In this document: piece by piece, positions 11,774 through 23,900 of the stretch | How positions within the stretch are numbered: position 1 is the stretch's first letter | How the letters are laid out: each line of letters begins with the position of its first letter | NCBI GenBank assembly: GCA_905182985.1 | Contig: CAJJDN010000005.1 | Coordinates: forward strand, 675,240-739,239 | Direction: 5' to 3' | Origin: Paramecium sonneborni | Lineage: Eukaryota > Ciliophora > Oligohymenophorea > Peniculida > Parameciidae | Length of the DNA stretch: 64,000 nucleotides | Position numbers and translations under genes: made by a program | Notes under the pieces: generated by a model | Seen by the model: the letters and a program-made list of their open reading frames with translations, nothing else | What the model was told of the DNA's origin: nothing | Database searches by the model: none

Positions 11774-12825
11774 TCATATCCATTTTTATAATTTTCCTTC
11801 TATCCATTCTCCATCCCTTTAAACATTATTTATCCCTTTATATTTTCCTTTTCCATGTTATTTACCATCTTTCCATTAACCTTTGTATACTCTTCCATCA
11901 GGCCAATAAAACTCTCCATAACCATGTTTCTTATCATCAACATATTCTCCTATATATTTTCTATTTTATTTAAACATATCTTTACCTTCCATCAAGCCAT
12001 GTAAAAATTCCCTTCCCTTCCATCTAATTTTCTTTCCAATCACCCTCATAAACTCTTCCATCAGCCCATTAATATTTTCCCTTTCCATGAATATTATTAT
12101 TTATAAATTCCCCTACATAACAACTACCATCTGGCCAATTAAATTTTCCTTAACCATCTTTCAAACCATTATTATATGATCCTTCAAACATAGAACCATC
12201 AGACCATTTTTCTATACCATTTCCATGTTATTAATCTTCATGCCATTCTCCTTTATAAAATGCTCCATCCTTATGATTATAAATTCCAAAACCATGAGCT
12301 TTATCATTTAACCATTATCCTTCATAAAGATCTCCATCTGCATGAATTAATCTTCCACATCCACATGCTTTATCTTAAAACCAAAATCCTTCATAAATCG
12401 AACCATCAACCCAAACTTACTTTCCTCTACCATGTCTTAATCCATTTTTCCATTAACCTTAATAAAATACATTCGGCTCCATCTCTACTGGTCCATAAAA
12501 TGGAAGTTATTTAAATTCAAATAGTTCATTCTGATCGTAATTAAACTACTATAATTTCTCTAGTAATGCTTTTGTATATTAATTCGTGAAATCTGGCATT
12601 GAATCTAATTTCTTTAAATCTTATCTATTATTATATTCCATTCTTTTACTTAATATGTGATTATGCAATCATACTAGCATTCTCTGATTTTACTATGCTC
12701 TAAGATAACTTACTCTTTGGAGTCAGCTATTATATGTTTTCCTAATTTTCCAAATTTATTTTATTCTTAACAGGTTTTACATTCTCATATATTGATGGAT
12801 CATCACAAGTAGCACAATTTCCCAT
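11774..12825 (-). CDS. MORN-repeat protein with apparent 5' frameshift
   Basis: From about 12655 down to TGA 11774-11776 one frame (a 25-nt intron, 11961-11985, removed) encodes nine MORN repeats of 22-24 residues (YQGQW, YEGFW, YEGQW, YKGEW, FEGSY, YVGEF, YEGDW, YIGEY, YKGQW) and a degenerate tenth. MORN arrays bind membranes or scaffold the cortex. The 5' part starts MGNCATCDD, a good N-myristoylation signal, but sits in a different frame. The shift near 12640-12660 equals one extra base and no GT..AG intron of suitable length fixes it. Either there is an indel, or the functional start is the internal ATG in the MORN frame. Confidence 0.75.
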
Positions 12826-13575
12826 TTAAATTAAAAAATAACTGCTAATATAATATTAATTATTTAAACTCAAATTAACTCATCCTTTTATCTATATCTA
12901 GATATGATTACAATCATATTACTTATTAATTTTAAAAAATTATCATTTATTCTTGCATTTATTATTATTTTAAACATTTAATGACTTCAACTAATTTATT
13001 TGTTCATTATTTTATTCTTGTATTTCGGTTCTTTTCATGTAATAAGATTATTAGAAATTTATATAATTTTGAAATTATCAATTACTTGAATTTTTAATTT
13101 ACAAATTAATTTTTCTGTTTATCATAATTATTAAAATATTCTATCATATAAGACTCAAGTCTCATAAAAAGAAAATGAAAAGTATTTTAACATAAAGAAT
13201 TTCAATAATAATAAAGTTTTTATCATCTTTAGTTAATTTTATAAATTTAAAAAAATGAAAATAAACTTAATTTATTTGATAGTATTAATGTCAAATAGAT
13301 ACATTATTAGGTGAAATATTATAATATGATATATTATTATTTTTTGCAAATGAATAGATAGAAGAAGATTAACTAAATGTTTAAAAGTTCAGATTAGAAT
13401 AATTATGAAATCAAAAGCTACTTAAAATTAAAATCTTAAGCAAAGTTTTATATGATAATTTACTATAAAGTAGTCTAAAGTATAATTATGTTATAAAAAT
13501 AACGATGAATTGTGGAGTAATAATTATATCAAAATATATAAAATTAATGAAATATTGTCATTAATATAATTAATT
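12826..13575. other. Divergent intergenic region, nothing seen
   Basis: This is the 750-bp space between two divergently transcribed genes, very AT-rich. No coding frame or RNA gene could be supported. It presumably contains both promoters, but no motif stands out. Confidence 0.4.
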
Positions 13576-14939
13576 ATGTTAATTTCAAAGACTGAAAATG
13601 AAGAGCAAGCTGAAACAGCAGTTCATTCTTCTTAACCTGTATGTCCAAATTGTGGAGCTGCAAGGGAAAGTATTTTAGAATAAGTACCATCTCCAGCTTC
13701 ATTTATAATATCATTTGTTTCTTTATTTTATTTTGGAATATGGTGCATATTTATTATTCCATTAGTATTTTAATCAACAAAAGTATAATAAATAATTAAA
13801 TAAAAAGATGATAATTAAGAGATGTTACTATTGTAATCAAGAATTGGAAAAAAGAAAATATTTTTAATTACCAAATATAAATGATTAAGTATTATAATTT
13901 AGATTTGGCAATTGCATACTTGTAGTTTCAAGAAAATATGCTTTAATATTATTGAGCATAATCATATGTTTGTTTTTTTACTTTGAATATTTTAAAGAGG
14001 AAGAACATCCTTAAATTGAAACAGAGGTCTATGCAAACAAAACATGGGTAGAATTCTTATAATTTTGTGGAAAATTTTAATTTGTTGATAATGGTCTAAA
14101 AGCAAGGCATTAATTTGAAAATTATTTTAAGAATAATTTAGTTTCATGGAAGGGGTATTTAATTAACATTATACATTTAAAGTGATTATATTCAAACAAA
14201 ACCAAATCATGATCCAAATTTCCAATTTAATTATTGGGTTTATTTAAAGATGGATCCAACTGAATCAACTGAAGATTTACCAGATATAATTTTAGGAGTA
14301 AAAGAATCTTAATATTAAATTGAAATATTTAAAAAATTAGAAAAAGGAAAGCCAATACATTTTGATGCAAAATTTCTTTTTTTAGGATCAGAATATAACT
14401 TCCACATTTTAGAGTTAAGAAAACTTAGTATTTTATCATCTGAAAAGGCTGAAGATTTAAAAAATCTTCATTAATTCACATTAGATATGGATAAAATATA
14501 TTAATTAAAGAGATAAAAAATATAAGAGTCTCTTCTACACAAGATTCATATGTTTAGTTCATAATAAATTCCTGGAATTAAGAAAATAATATAAAACATC
14601 CAAGAAGAAAATACTAATAATTAAGATAAATTAAATGATTAAACTGAGACAGAAAGAGAAAATGAGATAGAAAATAAGAAGGATGATAATGATAATGAAA
14701 ATATTAATAAATAAATAGCATAGGAGGAAAAAAATGAAACGATTTAAGAAGAAGTAAATGAAACTTTAGAAGAAGGAGAAAATGAGGCAGTAAATTAACT
14801 TGATTCTTAAGAATAATTTGATCCTTCAAATGTAAATATTAAAATAGATGAATCGATAAGAGAAGAAATTCTCTCAAAAGATTCAAGTATAACTAATGGA
14901 GTTATTGATGAGGAAAATAAAAGCAAAAATTAAGACTGA
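13576..14939 (+). CDS. LITAF-like zinc module fused to wolframin-like OB-fold, 436 aa
   Basis: Two introns (13783-13807, 25 nt; 14155-14182, 28 nt) are removed to give 437 codons. Residues 23-26 are CPNC and 75-78 CYYC, bracketing a 25-residue hydrophobic segment; this is the arrangement of LITAF-type zinc ribbons inserted in late-endosomal membranes. A second membrane segment lies at about 112-128. Residues about 140-265 resemble the C-terminal luminal OB-fold of wolframin (WFS1): WVEFLQFCGKF, VSWKG, DIILGVKES, then KPIHFDAKFLFLGSEYNFHI. The last 150 residues are acidic, Asn/Glu-rich and probably disordered. The topology suggests an endomembrane protein. Both domain calls are by eye. Confidence 0.6.
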
Positions 14940-15047
14940 TAATCAATTTTAATAAATTATTTATATATAACAATTATTATCAAAATTAATGGATTGAATA
15001 ATTACAAAGACAAATATATATAATATACAGAAAAATAATATCATTCA

Positions 15048-18000
15048 ATGAAGAATTACTTCTAAATCAATGAATAGATATCATAAACAGAAAAGATCAT
15101 CTTACCAGACGATACACCAATAAGAGATAAACCTAACATTATTACAACAATGAAAACTACTTGGTTGACTTTTCTGCCATATGCCTTTCTAAAACAAATT
15201 ATGTAACCTGCTAATATTTATTTTATTGTTATTGGAATATTATAAATAATACCTGTGACTTCTTATACTAATGGGGTCCCAATAATTTATGGACCTTTAT
15301 CTATGATGATAAGTATTAGTATATTGAAAGATGCTATTGAAGAATATTCAAGGTAAAAAATCTTATTAAAATAGATATAAATCTGATTAAGAAGAAAATA
15401 ATAGGAAATCTCAAAAATATATTGATAATTAGTTTATAGTTTGTAATTGGAAGGATATCTATTAAGCAGACATTATTTTAGTTATGGAAAATGAAAGTAT
15501 TCCATGTGATATTTTAATACTGTCTTCAAGTTATTAAGGAGGTATTGCTTATGTGGAGACCAAACAAATTGATGGTGAGACAAATTTAAAATAAAAATAC
15601 TCAATCTATAATTTACAATAAAGATATCATAAAGATAATGTTATCAATTTTGTATTTGTATATTAATAATTAGTAGCAAAAAAATAACAATGTAAAGTTT
15701 GTATATGATTAGAAGAATCCAATTCTATATAAATTATCAGGAACATTTTAAATAAGTAATTCTGAAGTTGAATCAGTTAATTATGGTAATTTTATTGAAA
15801 GAGATTGTATCTTAAAAAATACAGAATGGATAATAGGTTTATGTATTTACAGTGGTATGGACTGCAAAATTATGCTTAATTGTTCTCAAGAAAGAACAAA
15901 AAGAAGTAGATTAGAATATTATATGAGAATCTGCATTATTTCTATATCAATCACCTTGGCATTATTTTGTATAATGGCTTCAATCTATGAATTTCTATGG
16001 ACAAACAATCATCTTAATTATTCATATTTAGGACTTTCTAAAGATAATGTATTTGTAGATTTAGGTCTATGGTTTTCGTTACTTTCATATTTTATACCAA
16101 TATCTTTGGTTGTAAATGTGGAATTAGTAAAGTTTGGTTAAGCAAAAATGTTAGAATCAGACAAAGTGATGCCTAATTCAAAATCTCATCAATCTAATTT
16201 GATTGAATAATTAGGAGAAATTAATATAGTTTTTACTGATAAAACAGGTACATTAACTAAGAACTGTATGCAATTTAGAGATATGTATACTTAAAATGAG
16301 AAAGAGGCCTTATTGTGTTTGAGTTTGTGTCATTCTGTTGTAAAATCAAAAAATAAATTGATAGGATCTTCTCCTGATGAATTGGCAATTTTAGATTATT
16401 GTGAATAAAAAGGTTATTTATTTTAAGGCATTGATAACAATAATCATATCACCATAAACAATACATAATTTCCTCGTGTAATGAATTTTGATTTTAGCAG
16501 TGAAAAAAAGAGGATGACAATAGTTGTAAAAACAGGAAATGAGTATATTTTATTTTGTAAAGGGGCAGATGAAGTATTACTAGAGTTAATAGGAGAATGT
16601 AAACATTAAAATATCATTCATTAATTTGCAGTTAAGGGATACAGAACTTTAATGTTAGGCAGAAAAACTTATAATCAAAATGAAATGGAAATATATTTGG
16701 CAGAGTATAATTATTTAATAATGTAATAGTTACAAAAGAGCTTAAGAGGATAAGGATGAGGAGATGATGAATAAATTACAAAAGATATTGGAATCTAATT
16801 TAGAATTTCTGGGTATAACAGCTGTAGAAGACTTGTTAGCAGATGATGTTGGATAAACAATATAAGATTTAAAATCTGCAGATATAAAGGTTTGGGTTCT
16901 TACAGGAGATAAAGTTGAAACAGCAATATCAATAGGATATTCATGTAATTTGATAGAAAGCAAGGATATGCTGTAGGTAGTCACTGAGACAACAGTTGGA
17001 AGTATTGAGGAAGTATTTTTGCATTATTGTAATGAGTCAGCTAACATTGCATTGGTGATTAGCGGATAAGCATTATCAGTAATGTTAGATAATCCATAAC
17101 TTAAATCAATGCTACTAAAAAGAGCTTTCTATGCTAAAGTTGTTATAGTGGCTAGAGTTTCTCCAAAATAAAAGTAATAAGTTGTAGCATTAGTTAAGGA
17201 ACATCTTCCAAAAGCATATACTTTAGCTATTGGAGATGGAGCTAATGATGTTTCTATGATAAATGAAGTATAATTGAAATATTTATGAAAGGCACATGTT
17301 GGTGTTGGAATTTAAGGAGTTGAAGGGACTTAAGCTGCTAGAGCTGCTGATTTTGCAATTTAAGAATTTAAACATCTAAAAAGATTAATGTTTTATTATG
17401 GAGTTGAATGTTCAAGAAGAAATGCACTTACAATTCTATACATATTTTTTAAAAATTAAGTGTTTATTACTCCTTATTTTTGGTTTGGATTTCTAAATGG
17501 TTTTAGTGGATAATACTTATATGATCAATGGTTGTCTTAATTATTTAATACAGTTTTTGCTGCTCTACCTTAAGTATTATATGCACTCTTTGATGAAATG
17601 CATCCTTCCTCTGAATATTTATAATGGGGCAAAACAACACACAATTTACTTGAATATAAACCTGATGTCTATGTTTAATTTAGATAATAACCCATTTTTA
17701 CTGTTATTAAATTCTGGCTATGGGTTTTTAATGGAATGGTTTAAGGCTTGATAATATTTCTAGTCTGTACATTCTCTACTGAAAATTTAAATATGAATAA
17801 TGGTATGACAATGGAATTTTTTGAAGATGGAGTATTTATCTTTGGAATTGTCATTCTACTTGTCAATCTTAAAATATTCACTTTTACATATACTAATTAT
17901 AACTTTACAGTATTTTTCATTTTATTTTCAATTCTTGTTTATTGGCTAATCTTAATTATGGTGAATAATTATGAATTATCTCCCTCATTTAATTTTTATA

Positions 18001-18159
18001 GATATTTAGTCTCGTATTTATTTCATTTTTTATTCTAGACCATAACTATATTTAGCTTTAGCTTTAACTTTTATGCTTTTTTTATTCGATTTGGCCATTG
18101 AAAGATTTTATGATTTTTAGATCTATGTTCCAAAACCAGAATCAATAGAATTAGTTTGA
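15048..18159 (+). CDS. P4-type ATPase (phospholipid flippase), 997 aa
   Basis: Five introns (15353-15374, 15652-15673, 16705-16729, 17268-17291, 18014-18038; 22-25 nt) are removed to give 998 codons. Family marks in order: the actuator loop with DGETNLK, which is P4-specific in place of TGES; the phosphorylation site DKTGTLT (Asp about 383); the nucleotide domain with [16 protein letters not shown]; and GDGANDVSM at the hinge, followed by six C-terminal membrane helices. Such pumps move aminophospholipids to the cytosolic leaflet. The length is slightly short for the family and the N-terminus is compact. The first ATG in frame after an upstream TGA is 15048, which sets the start. Confidence 0.9.
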
Positions 18160-18468
18160 TTTGTTAAATTATATTTGTATATTTTATATATACATAAATC
18201 AATATCAAATAAAACTTATAAAATAATATCATCCTTTGTTCTTTCTATTTTCATTTTGTAAACTTTGTTTCCTAAAGTTTCCTAATGCTCAAAATCTTAT
18301 TCTCATGTTTAATGGATTATAGCTTATTTTTTTATGCACTTACTTAAATAACCTTAAACTGCAATTACACTATGAAAAGTATAAATAAAAATCAAATAAA
18401 AATGTATAAGGAATTATAAAGCTAAATTGTTTATTTTATTTTACTATTGTAAACTAAAAGATCTTTAT
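18160..18468. other. Intergenic, nothing seen
   Basis: This is the AT-rich tail-to-tail space between the flippase and the decayed minus-strand gene. No feature is supported. Confidence 0.4.
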
Positions 18469-19109
18469 TCATTAACTAATAACTTATTCTTCAAAAATAT
18501 TTGACGTATATCTCTCAAAACAATAGGCTTCAATTTTTAATTAATTCAATCATCTCCTAGCAATCAAAGCTCCTCATAAATTTATTGTTATTTTGTAACC
18601 AATATCGATTTTTTCGTTTTAATCATTTAAGTTAACACTAATATCGTTTTTCTTTTTATTCATTTAATTTAATACATTTCTTAGCATTTCTTCTTTTCAC
18701 TGGATCAACTAAATTTTATTACTATTGTCATTCTTATTATTCTTCTTTTTATCTAATTTCTGATAGAATTTGTTATATTTGTAAATTAGAAATTTTTTAA
18801 TCCATTCTTTTTCTCAAATTATGATTATGAAATTTTGGAATTTTTTATTTTAAATCTCTTTCTTATAATCCTTTACAATAAATTTGCTTTTTTAACTCTT
18901 GATATGTAATCAAAGTCTATGGAATTAAATATTCTATATCGATTATGAGATACTACCAATCTTCTCTTTTCATTTTTTTATGAATTCCTTAAAATGGCTA
19001 AGTTGTAGAACTAATATATTTACTTTTAAGATTGATTTTACAATTACGTTATTATATTAGTTCTTTTTTGATAAAAAAATGGTGCAAATTGAATTATTCT
19101 TTCTTCCAT
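18469..19109 (-). pseudogene. Probable pseudogene of an unknown basic protein
   Basis: The first part is intact: ATG 19107-19109, a 25-nt intron (19023-19047), then a protein-like frame to TGA at 18728-18730, together 119 codons. Beyond that TGA the same frame continues with protein-like sequence (NLVDPVKRRNAKKCIKLNEQ). A shifted frame then carries KKNDISVNLNDQNEKIDI and ends ERYTSNIFEEQVISQ before TGA 18469-18471, with two more in-frame TGAs. The pattern of consecutive good-composition segments in shifting frames indicates decay of a roughly 200-residue gene. A short functional 118-aa product from the intact part cannot be excluded. Confidence 0.5.
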
Positions 19110-19380
19110 TATTAGGAATTGTAAAATTATTTAATTATTTTTAAATTGATAATTAAATATTATTTTTTAACCTCTAAAAACGAAGTAATTAAGAATTTTT
19201 AAATAATAACTTGTTAACTTAGAATGAAAAAGTACATTATTATTTCAAAATTATACTCATCAAAGATTAATATGATATGTGAGAAGTTACTCATAAAAAT
19301 TAATTGTCATCTTTATGATACTTAGAAATATATATTAATTCATTTTTTATTTTGTATGTAAATTGAAGTCTCGATATTAT

Positions 19381-19555
19381 TCATTTCTAATACCATTTTA
19401 CTTTTTTCTGACTTAAACTGTTTATTTCTTCTTGTAATAATAGAACTTTATCCTAGATTTTACTGAATGTTAAATAATACCTATAGACCCTAAAATAGGG
19501 ACTGAATTTGTAAATTTATATTGTTGTTTAACCTTTTTGAATTGTTAGTCTCCAT
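19381..19555 (-). CDS. Possible 48-aa coiled-coil microprotein
   Basis: ATG 19553-19555 opens a frame that joins across a 28-nt GT..AG intron (19453-19480) to TGA 19381-19383, giving exactly 49 codons. The joined product has a clean amphipathic helix (LQDKVLLLQEEINSLSQKK). The two exons together look more protein-like than either frame left unspliced, which is the main argument for it. It is very short, so a spurious join is possible. Confidence 0.35.
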
Positions 19556-19951
19556 TAATTATCACAAAATAAATGGTATTTTATTCATTAATATTGATAG
19601 TTGAAAATTGTTTTTCTTTTTTTATGGCACATCCCATTTGATAAAATATTTAATAATATATGGTTGTTCATAATTATTTTGCTAGTAAAAAATCTTTTGA
19701 AAGATATTATAATGCATTATAAATCGGTAAATAAATATTATCCATTGAAATATAAAAATCAATAAACCCCGTCGTGGAGCTTTAATTATTATTATTAAAG
19801 GTCTATAGATACTGAATCAATAGTAATCATAGAGAAATGAATAATTTAGTTAGGATTTAAATAATGATGGATATTGTTAACTCTAAATAATTTTAAATCA
19901 ATTTATATAATGTTAATGGGATTTCATTAAATTAAATTAAGATTATTAAAA
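19556..19951. other. Divergent intergenic region with a GC-rich island
   Basis: This lies between the 48-aa frame and the NHEJ1-like gene. It is mostly AT-rich without coding frames, apart from the compact GC-rich patch and stem-loop at 19766-19800, described separately. Confidence 0.4.
19766..19800. other. GC-rich patch followed by a 7-bp stem-loop
   Basis: A 15-base stretch (CCCCGTCGTGGAGC core, 19766-19780) is far richer in G+C than its surroundings. It runs directly into an inverted repeat, CTTTAAT (19780-19786) and ATTAAAG (19794-19800), with a 7-nt loop. In DNA this AT-rich, such a patch could mark a small structured RNA or a protein-binding site. No known RNA family is recognised. Confidence 0.3.
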
Positions 19952-20908
19952 ATGAATGTGGAAGAGGAAGATCTAATTTTTATTAAAGGTATTAATTCTA
20001 AATTAATTTGAGCTTAACCTTTATGGACTGGATGTAGAAACACACCCTACTTATTAAGAGCTGGAATTAATATTGATAAATGTTTAATTTGTAATTGTAT
20101 TTTAAAAATAAAAAGACATCACAAATTTAAGATAATCATGGATATGTAAATTGAACAAAGATCGTATTTAAAAAGATAAGGAATTATACAATAAATCAAT
20201 ATAAACTACAAATTTTTAAGGAGTGTTAGATTTATTAGAATTAGCTTTAAAATTTGATCCATCAGCAGAATATTCCTTTAAGTTGAATGAGTCTTCCTTA
20301 TATTACGGTTACAGTAATGTTATAAAGATTTATACTCTAACATGGGTTTTTGATTGTAAAGTTGTGGATGAATAATATCATAACAAAATAATTGTTAATG
20401 ATATAGTAAATCCTTTATTATTAACAATCCATTCTTTAGAAAATAGATGCAATAATTATAAATCTGCTTATTCTTAATTAGAATAAGATTACATAAGAAG
20501 ATTGAATGAAAAAGAAAGAGCTTAATATAAAGGTAGAGATAATGATGAAGACTTGAGTATATATATTTTAGATGATTAAATTGATTAAGAAAAAGTTTGT
20601 TAAATAAATTTTACTCCAACCGCAAATTATTTTATATAATATTATGCATTAAATAAAGTGAATAAAGTAGTTTAATAAATGAAGAAGAGATTACCATAAT
20701 AATAAAATAAAAATGATAATCCATCTTCAAATATGAAAAAAAGTAAGTAATAAAAATTGATTATATAGAGGAATAGATTTGGTAAAGTTATGAAAATACT
20801 TTATAAGATATGTTTGATGGAAAAGGATAATAAATTTTAGAAAATGACAAGAACGAGTCCAAATAAGATCGTAGTAAAAATACAAAAAAAAAAGTTGGAT
20901 TTTTATGA
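19952..20908 (+). CDS. NHEJ1: XLF/Cernunnos (NHEJ1) end-joining factor, 293 aa
   Basis: Three introns (19989-20012, 20091-20115, 20743-20768; 24-26 nt) are removed to give 294 codons, close to the 299 of human XLF. The N-terminal head matches the XLF pattern: a Trp after the first strand (QPLWTGC), YLLRAGINIDKCL, then ITNLRQSWICKLNKD, corresponding to the strand and helix that contact XRCC4. A coiled-coil stalk follows at about 145-185 (HSLENRCNNYKSAYSQLEQD). The tail is disordered and ends KKKVGFL, resembling the C-terminal Ku-binding motif of XLF. XLF works with XRCC4-ligase IV in non-homologous end joining, which ciliates use when they rebuild the macronuclear genome. The gene is tail-to-tail with the next, 20 bp apart. 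Confidence 0.75.
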
Positions 20909-20928
20909 TTATATTTTATGTAAATATA

Positions 20929-23900
20929 TCAATTGTTTGCTGTTAAGACATAGCTTTATTAGTTTTTTTAAAGGAATTTGAATTCATATTATTCAATACA
21001 TTTTTGATTTTCAGTATATTCGATAGTTTTTCCTTAAAATTAATATAATATATTGAATACCATTATAGTCCATTTCATCAAAAAGAACAACTTTAGCACC
21101 AGCAGGTACTTGAATAGATTTAATTTTGCTTGGGTATTTAGCTAATTGGAAATTAGGTAAATCTTCACACATATTAAATGATTTTCCTAATTTGTAAATA
21201 GAATAAAAATATTACCTGTAAAATTACATTCAGTATAAAGTGTAGCACAAGCATCTGGTTTTTCATAATAAAGTTTAAATCCTTTAAGAGCAAACGAAGC
21301 ATTATTATTATCTTTACCAATAGTAGTTGATATAACCAAATCTAACGTAGATGCTTCATGTCCAATAATAAAATCAACAATAGCGTAATTTTCAAATCCA
21401 TCACCACCACATATATCAGCAAGTCCAGGATCTCCAAATCCAAATGTTCTAGACCATACATTTAATCCATCAACTTTAACAACATAATCTTCTCCATTCC
21501 AATTATCAATTTTCCAAGCTTCAAAAGCTATTCTAATTCTTTTATGAGCTGGTAAATTAAACTTTCTAGTTATTTTAGCATCTTTTCCTGTTTTTTCATA
21601 ACCACCAAAGAATTTAAAATCCCCACATGTTGTTGTAAAATCTGGTCCATTTTTACCATCAGCAACTTTCCAATCTTCATTAGCTGTCCAACTTGAACCT
21701 TAAAATTCTGATGTAAATTCAACCCAATCTCCTTTTAATACACAACCTGATCCATTACCATCTTCTGGATCCAATAATACATAAGGTGATACACAAGCTG
21801 TACAATCTTCTACACTTGGACCAGTACATGTTGCACAATTACTTGCACATTAAGCAACATAAAGTTGGAATTATCTAATACCCCAAGATGCTTATTTTGA
21901 GGATTTTTTAACNNNNNNNNNNNNNNNNNNNNNNNNNNNNNNNNNNNNNNNNNNNNNNNNNNNNNNNNNNNNNNNNNNNNNNNNNNNNNNNNNNNNNNNN
22001 NNNNNNNNNNNNNNNNNNNNNNNNNNNNNNNNNNNNNNNNNNNNNNNNNNNNNNNNNNNNNNNNNNNNNNNNNNNNNNNNNNNNNNNNNNNNNNNNNNNN
22101 NNNNNNNNNNNNNNNNNNNNNNNNNNNNNNNNNNNNNNNNNNNNNNNNNNNNNNNNNNNNNNNNNNNNNNNNNNNNNNNNNNNNNNNNNNNNNNNNNNNN
22201 NNNNNNNNNNNNNNNNNNNNNNNNNNNNNNNNNNNNNNNNNNNNNNNNNNNNNNNNNNNNNNNNNNNNNNNNNNNNNNNNNNNNNNNNNNNNNNNNNNNN
22301 NNNNNNNNNNNNNNNNNNNNNNNNNNNNNNNNNNNNNNNNNNNNNNNNNNNNNNNNNNNNNNNNNNNNNNNNNNNNNNNNNNNNNNNNNNNNNNNNNNNN
22401 NNNNNNNNNNNNNNNNNNNNNNNNNNNNNNNNNNNNNNNNNNNNNNNNNNNNNNNNNNNNNNNNNNNNNNNNNNNNNNNNNNNNNNNNNNNNNNNNNNNN
22501 NNNNNNNNNNNNNNNNNNNNNNNNNNNNNNNNNNNNNNNNNNNNNNNNNNNNNNNNNNNNNNNNNNNNNNNNNNNNNNNNNNNNNNNNNNNNNNNNNNNN
22601 NNNNNNNNNNNNNNNNNNNNNNNNNNNNNNNNNNNNNNNNNNNNNNNNNNNNNNNNNNNNNNNNNNNNNNNNNNNNNNNNNNNNNNNNNNNNNNNNNNNN
22701 NNNNNNNNNNNNNNNNNNNNNNNNNNNNNNNNNNNNNNNNNNNNNNNNNNNNNNNNNNNNNNNNNNNNNNNNNNNNNNNNNNNNNNNNNNNNNNNNNNNN
22801 NNNNNNNNNNNNNNNNNNNNNNNNNNNNNNNNNNNNNNNNNNNNNNNNNNNNNNNNNNNNNNNNNNNNNNNNNNNNNATTAGCTGTCCAACTTGAACCTT
22901 AAAACTCTGATGTAAATTCAACCCAATCTCCTTTTAATACACAACCTGATCCATTACCATCTTCTGGATCCAATAATACATAAGGTGATACACAAGCTGT
23001 ACAATCTTCTACACTTGGACCAGTACATGTTGCACAATTACTTGCACATTAAGCAACATAAAGTTGGAATTATCTAATACCCCAAGATGCTTATTTTGAG
23101 GATTTTTTAACTGTAGCAGTCCATTTAACAAGTGCAGCACCATAATTATGAGGAGTTTCAAAATTTATATTAATAACCTTTTCTGTTCCATCAACACCTC
23201 CTGGACTAATCTTATCACAAATGAAATATTCTTTATCTTCTACTTATGCTACATTCTATTTCCATTTTTCTTAATTATCAATAAGTAAAACAGCATTATC
23301 ATTATCCCAATTATCAATTTTCCAAAATTATGCTATCACTTTAATTCTATAATGTGGTACAAGTTTATCAAATATTTTTTAAATAGATACATTATTACCA
23401 AAATTACCAGGTCCACCAATAATAGGAATACCAGCACAAGTACTTGTTTTAATAGCATTTTAAGATCCTTTTACTTACCATCCATCTGCATCTAATGTTT
23501 TAATCCAACTTGATGAAACTGGAACCCACATTTAACAAACAATAGCATCTGGACCTAAACATGTACCACATTCTGTTGGACATGGTAAATAAAATAATTT
23601 CAAGTTTTTTATACCCCAAGACATCTAAACATTTATTATTCATTATTATACTTTATCTGCTACTTTATCAGCTGATGATGCAAATGCAATAAATAATGCT
23701 GCATGATTATGAGTTATTGTTTAATCAACTTAGAATGAATTTACATTACCACCTGCTGGAGTTGCACATCTCTTTGTTCCATCACTTCCAGTCCACATTG
23801 TTTCCCAAAGGTAATTATCTAAATAAAAGAATTATCTTTATGTATCCCATGCATCAAATCTAGATTTATAACATTATTATACTTCCAGACTTCAACTTAT

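Noticed and set aside
12260..12514. Plus-strand frame of 84 codons
   Set aside because: It is the reverse of the MORN repeats on the minus strand; the regular MORN pattern is the real signal.
16742..16984. Minus-strand frame within the flippase
   Set aside because: It overlaps the conserved hinge region of the P4-ATPase, which is clearly coding on the plus strand.
19487..19500. CCCTA..TAGGG inverted repeat resembling a telomere-related motif
   Set aside because: It is a single short palindrome, partly inside the 48-aa frame, with no tandem telomeric repeats.
21908..22921. Long open frame across the N run
   Set aside because: It is almost entirely unknown bases; the frame is an artefact of the gap.
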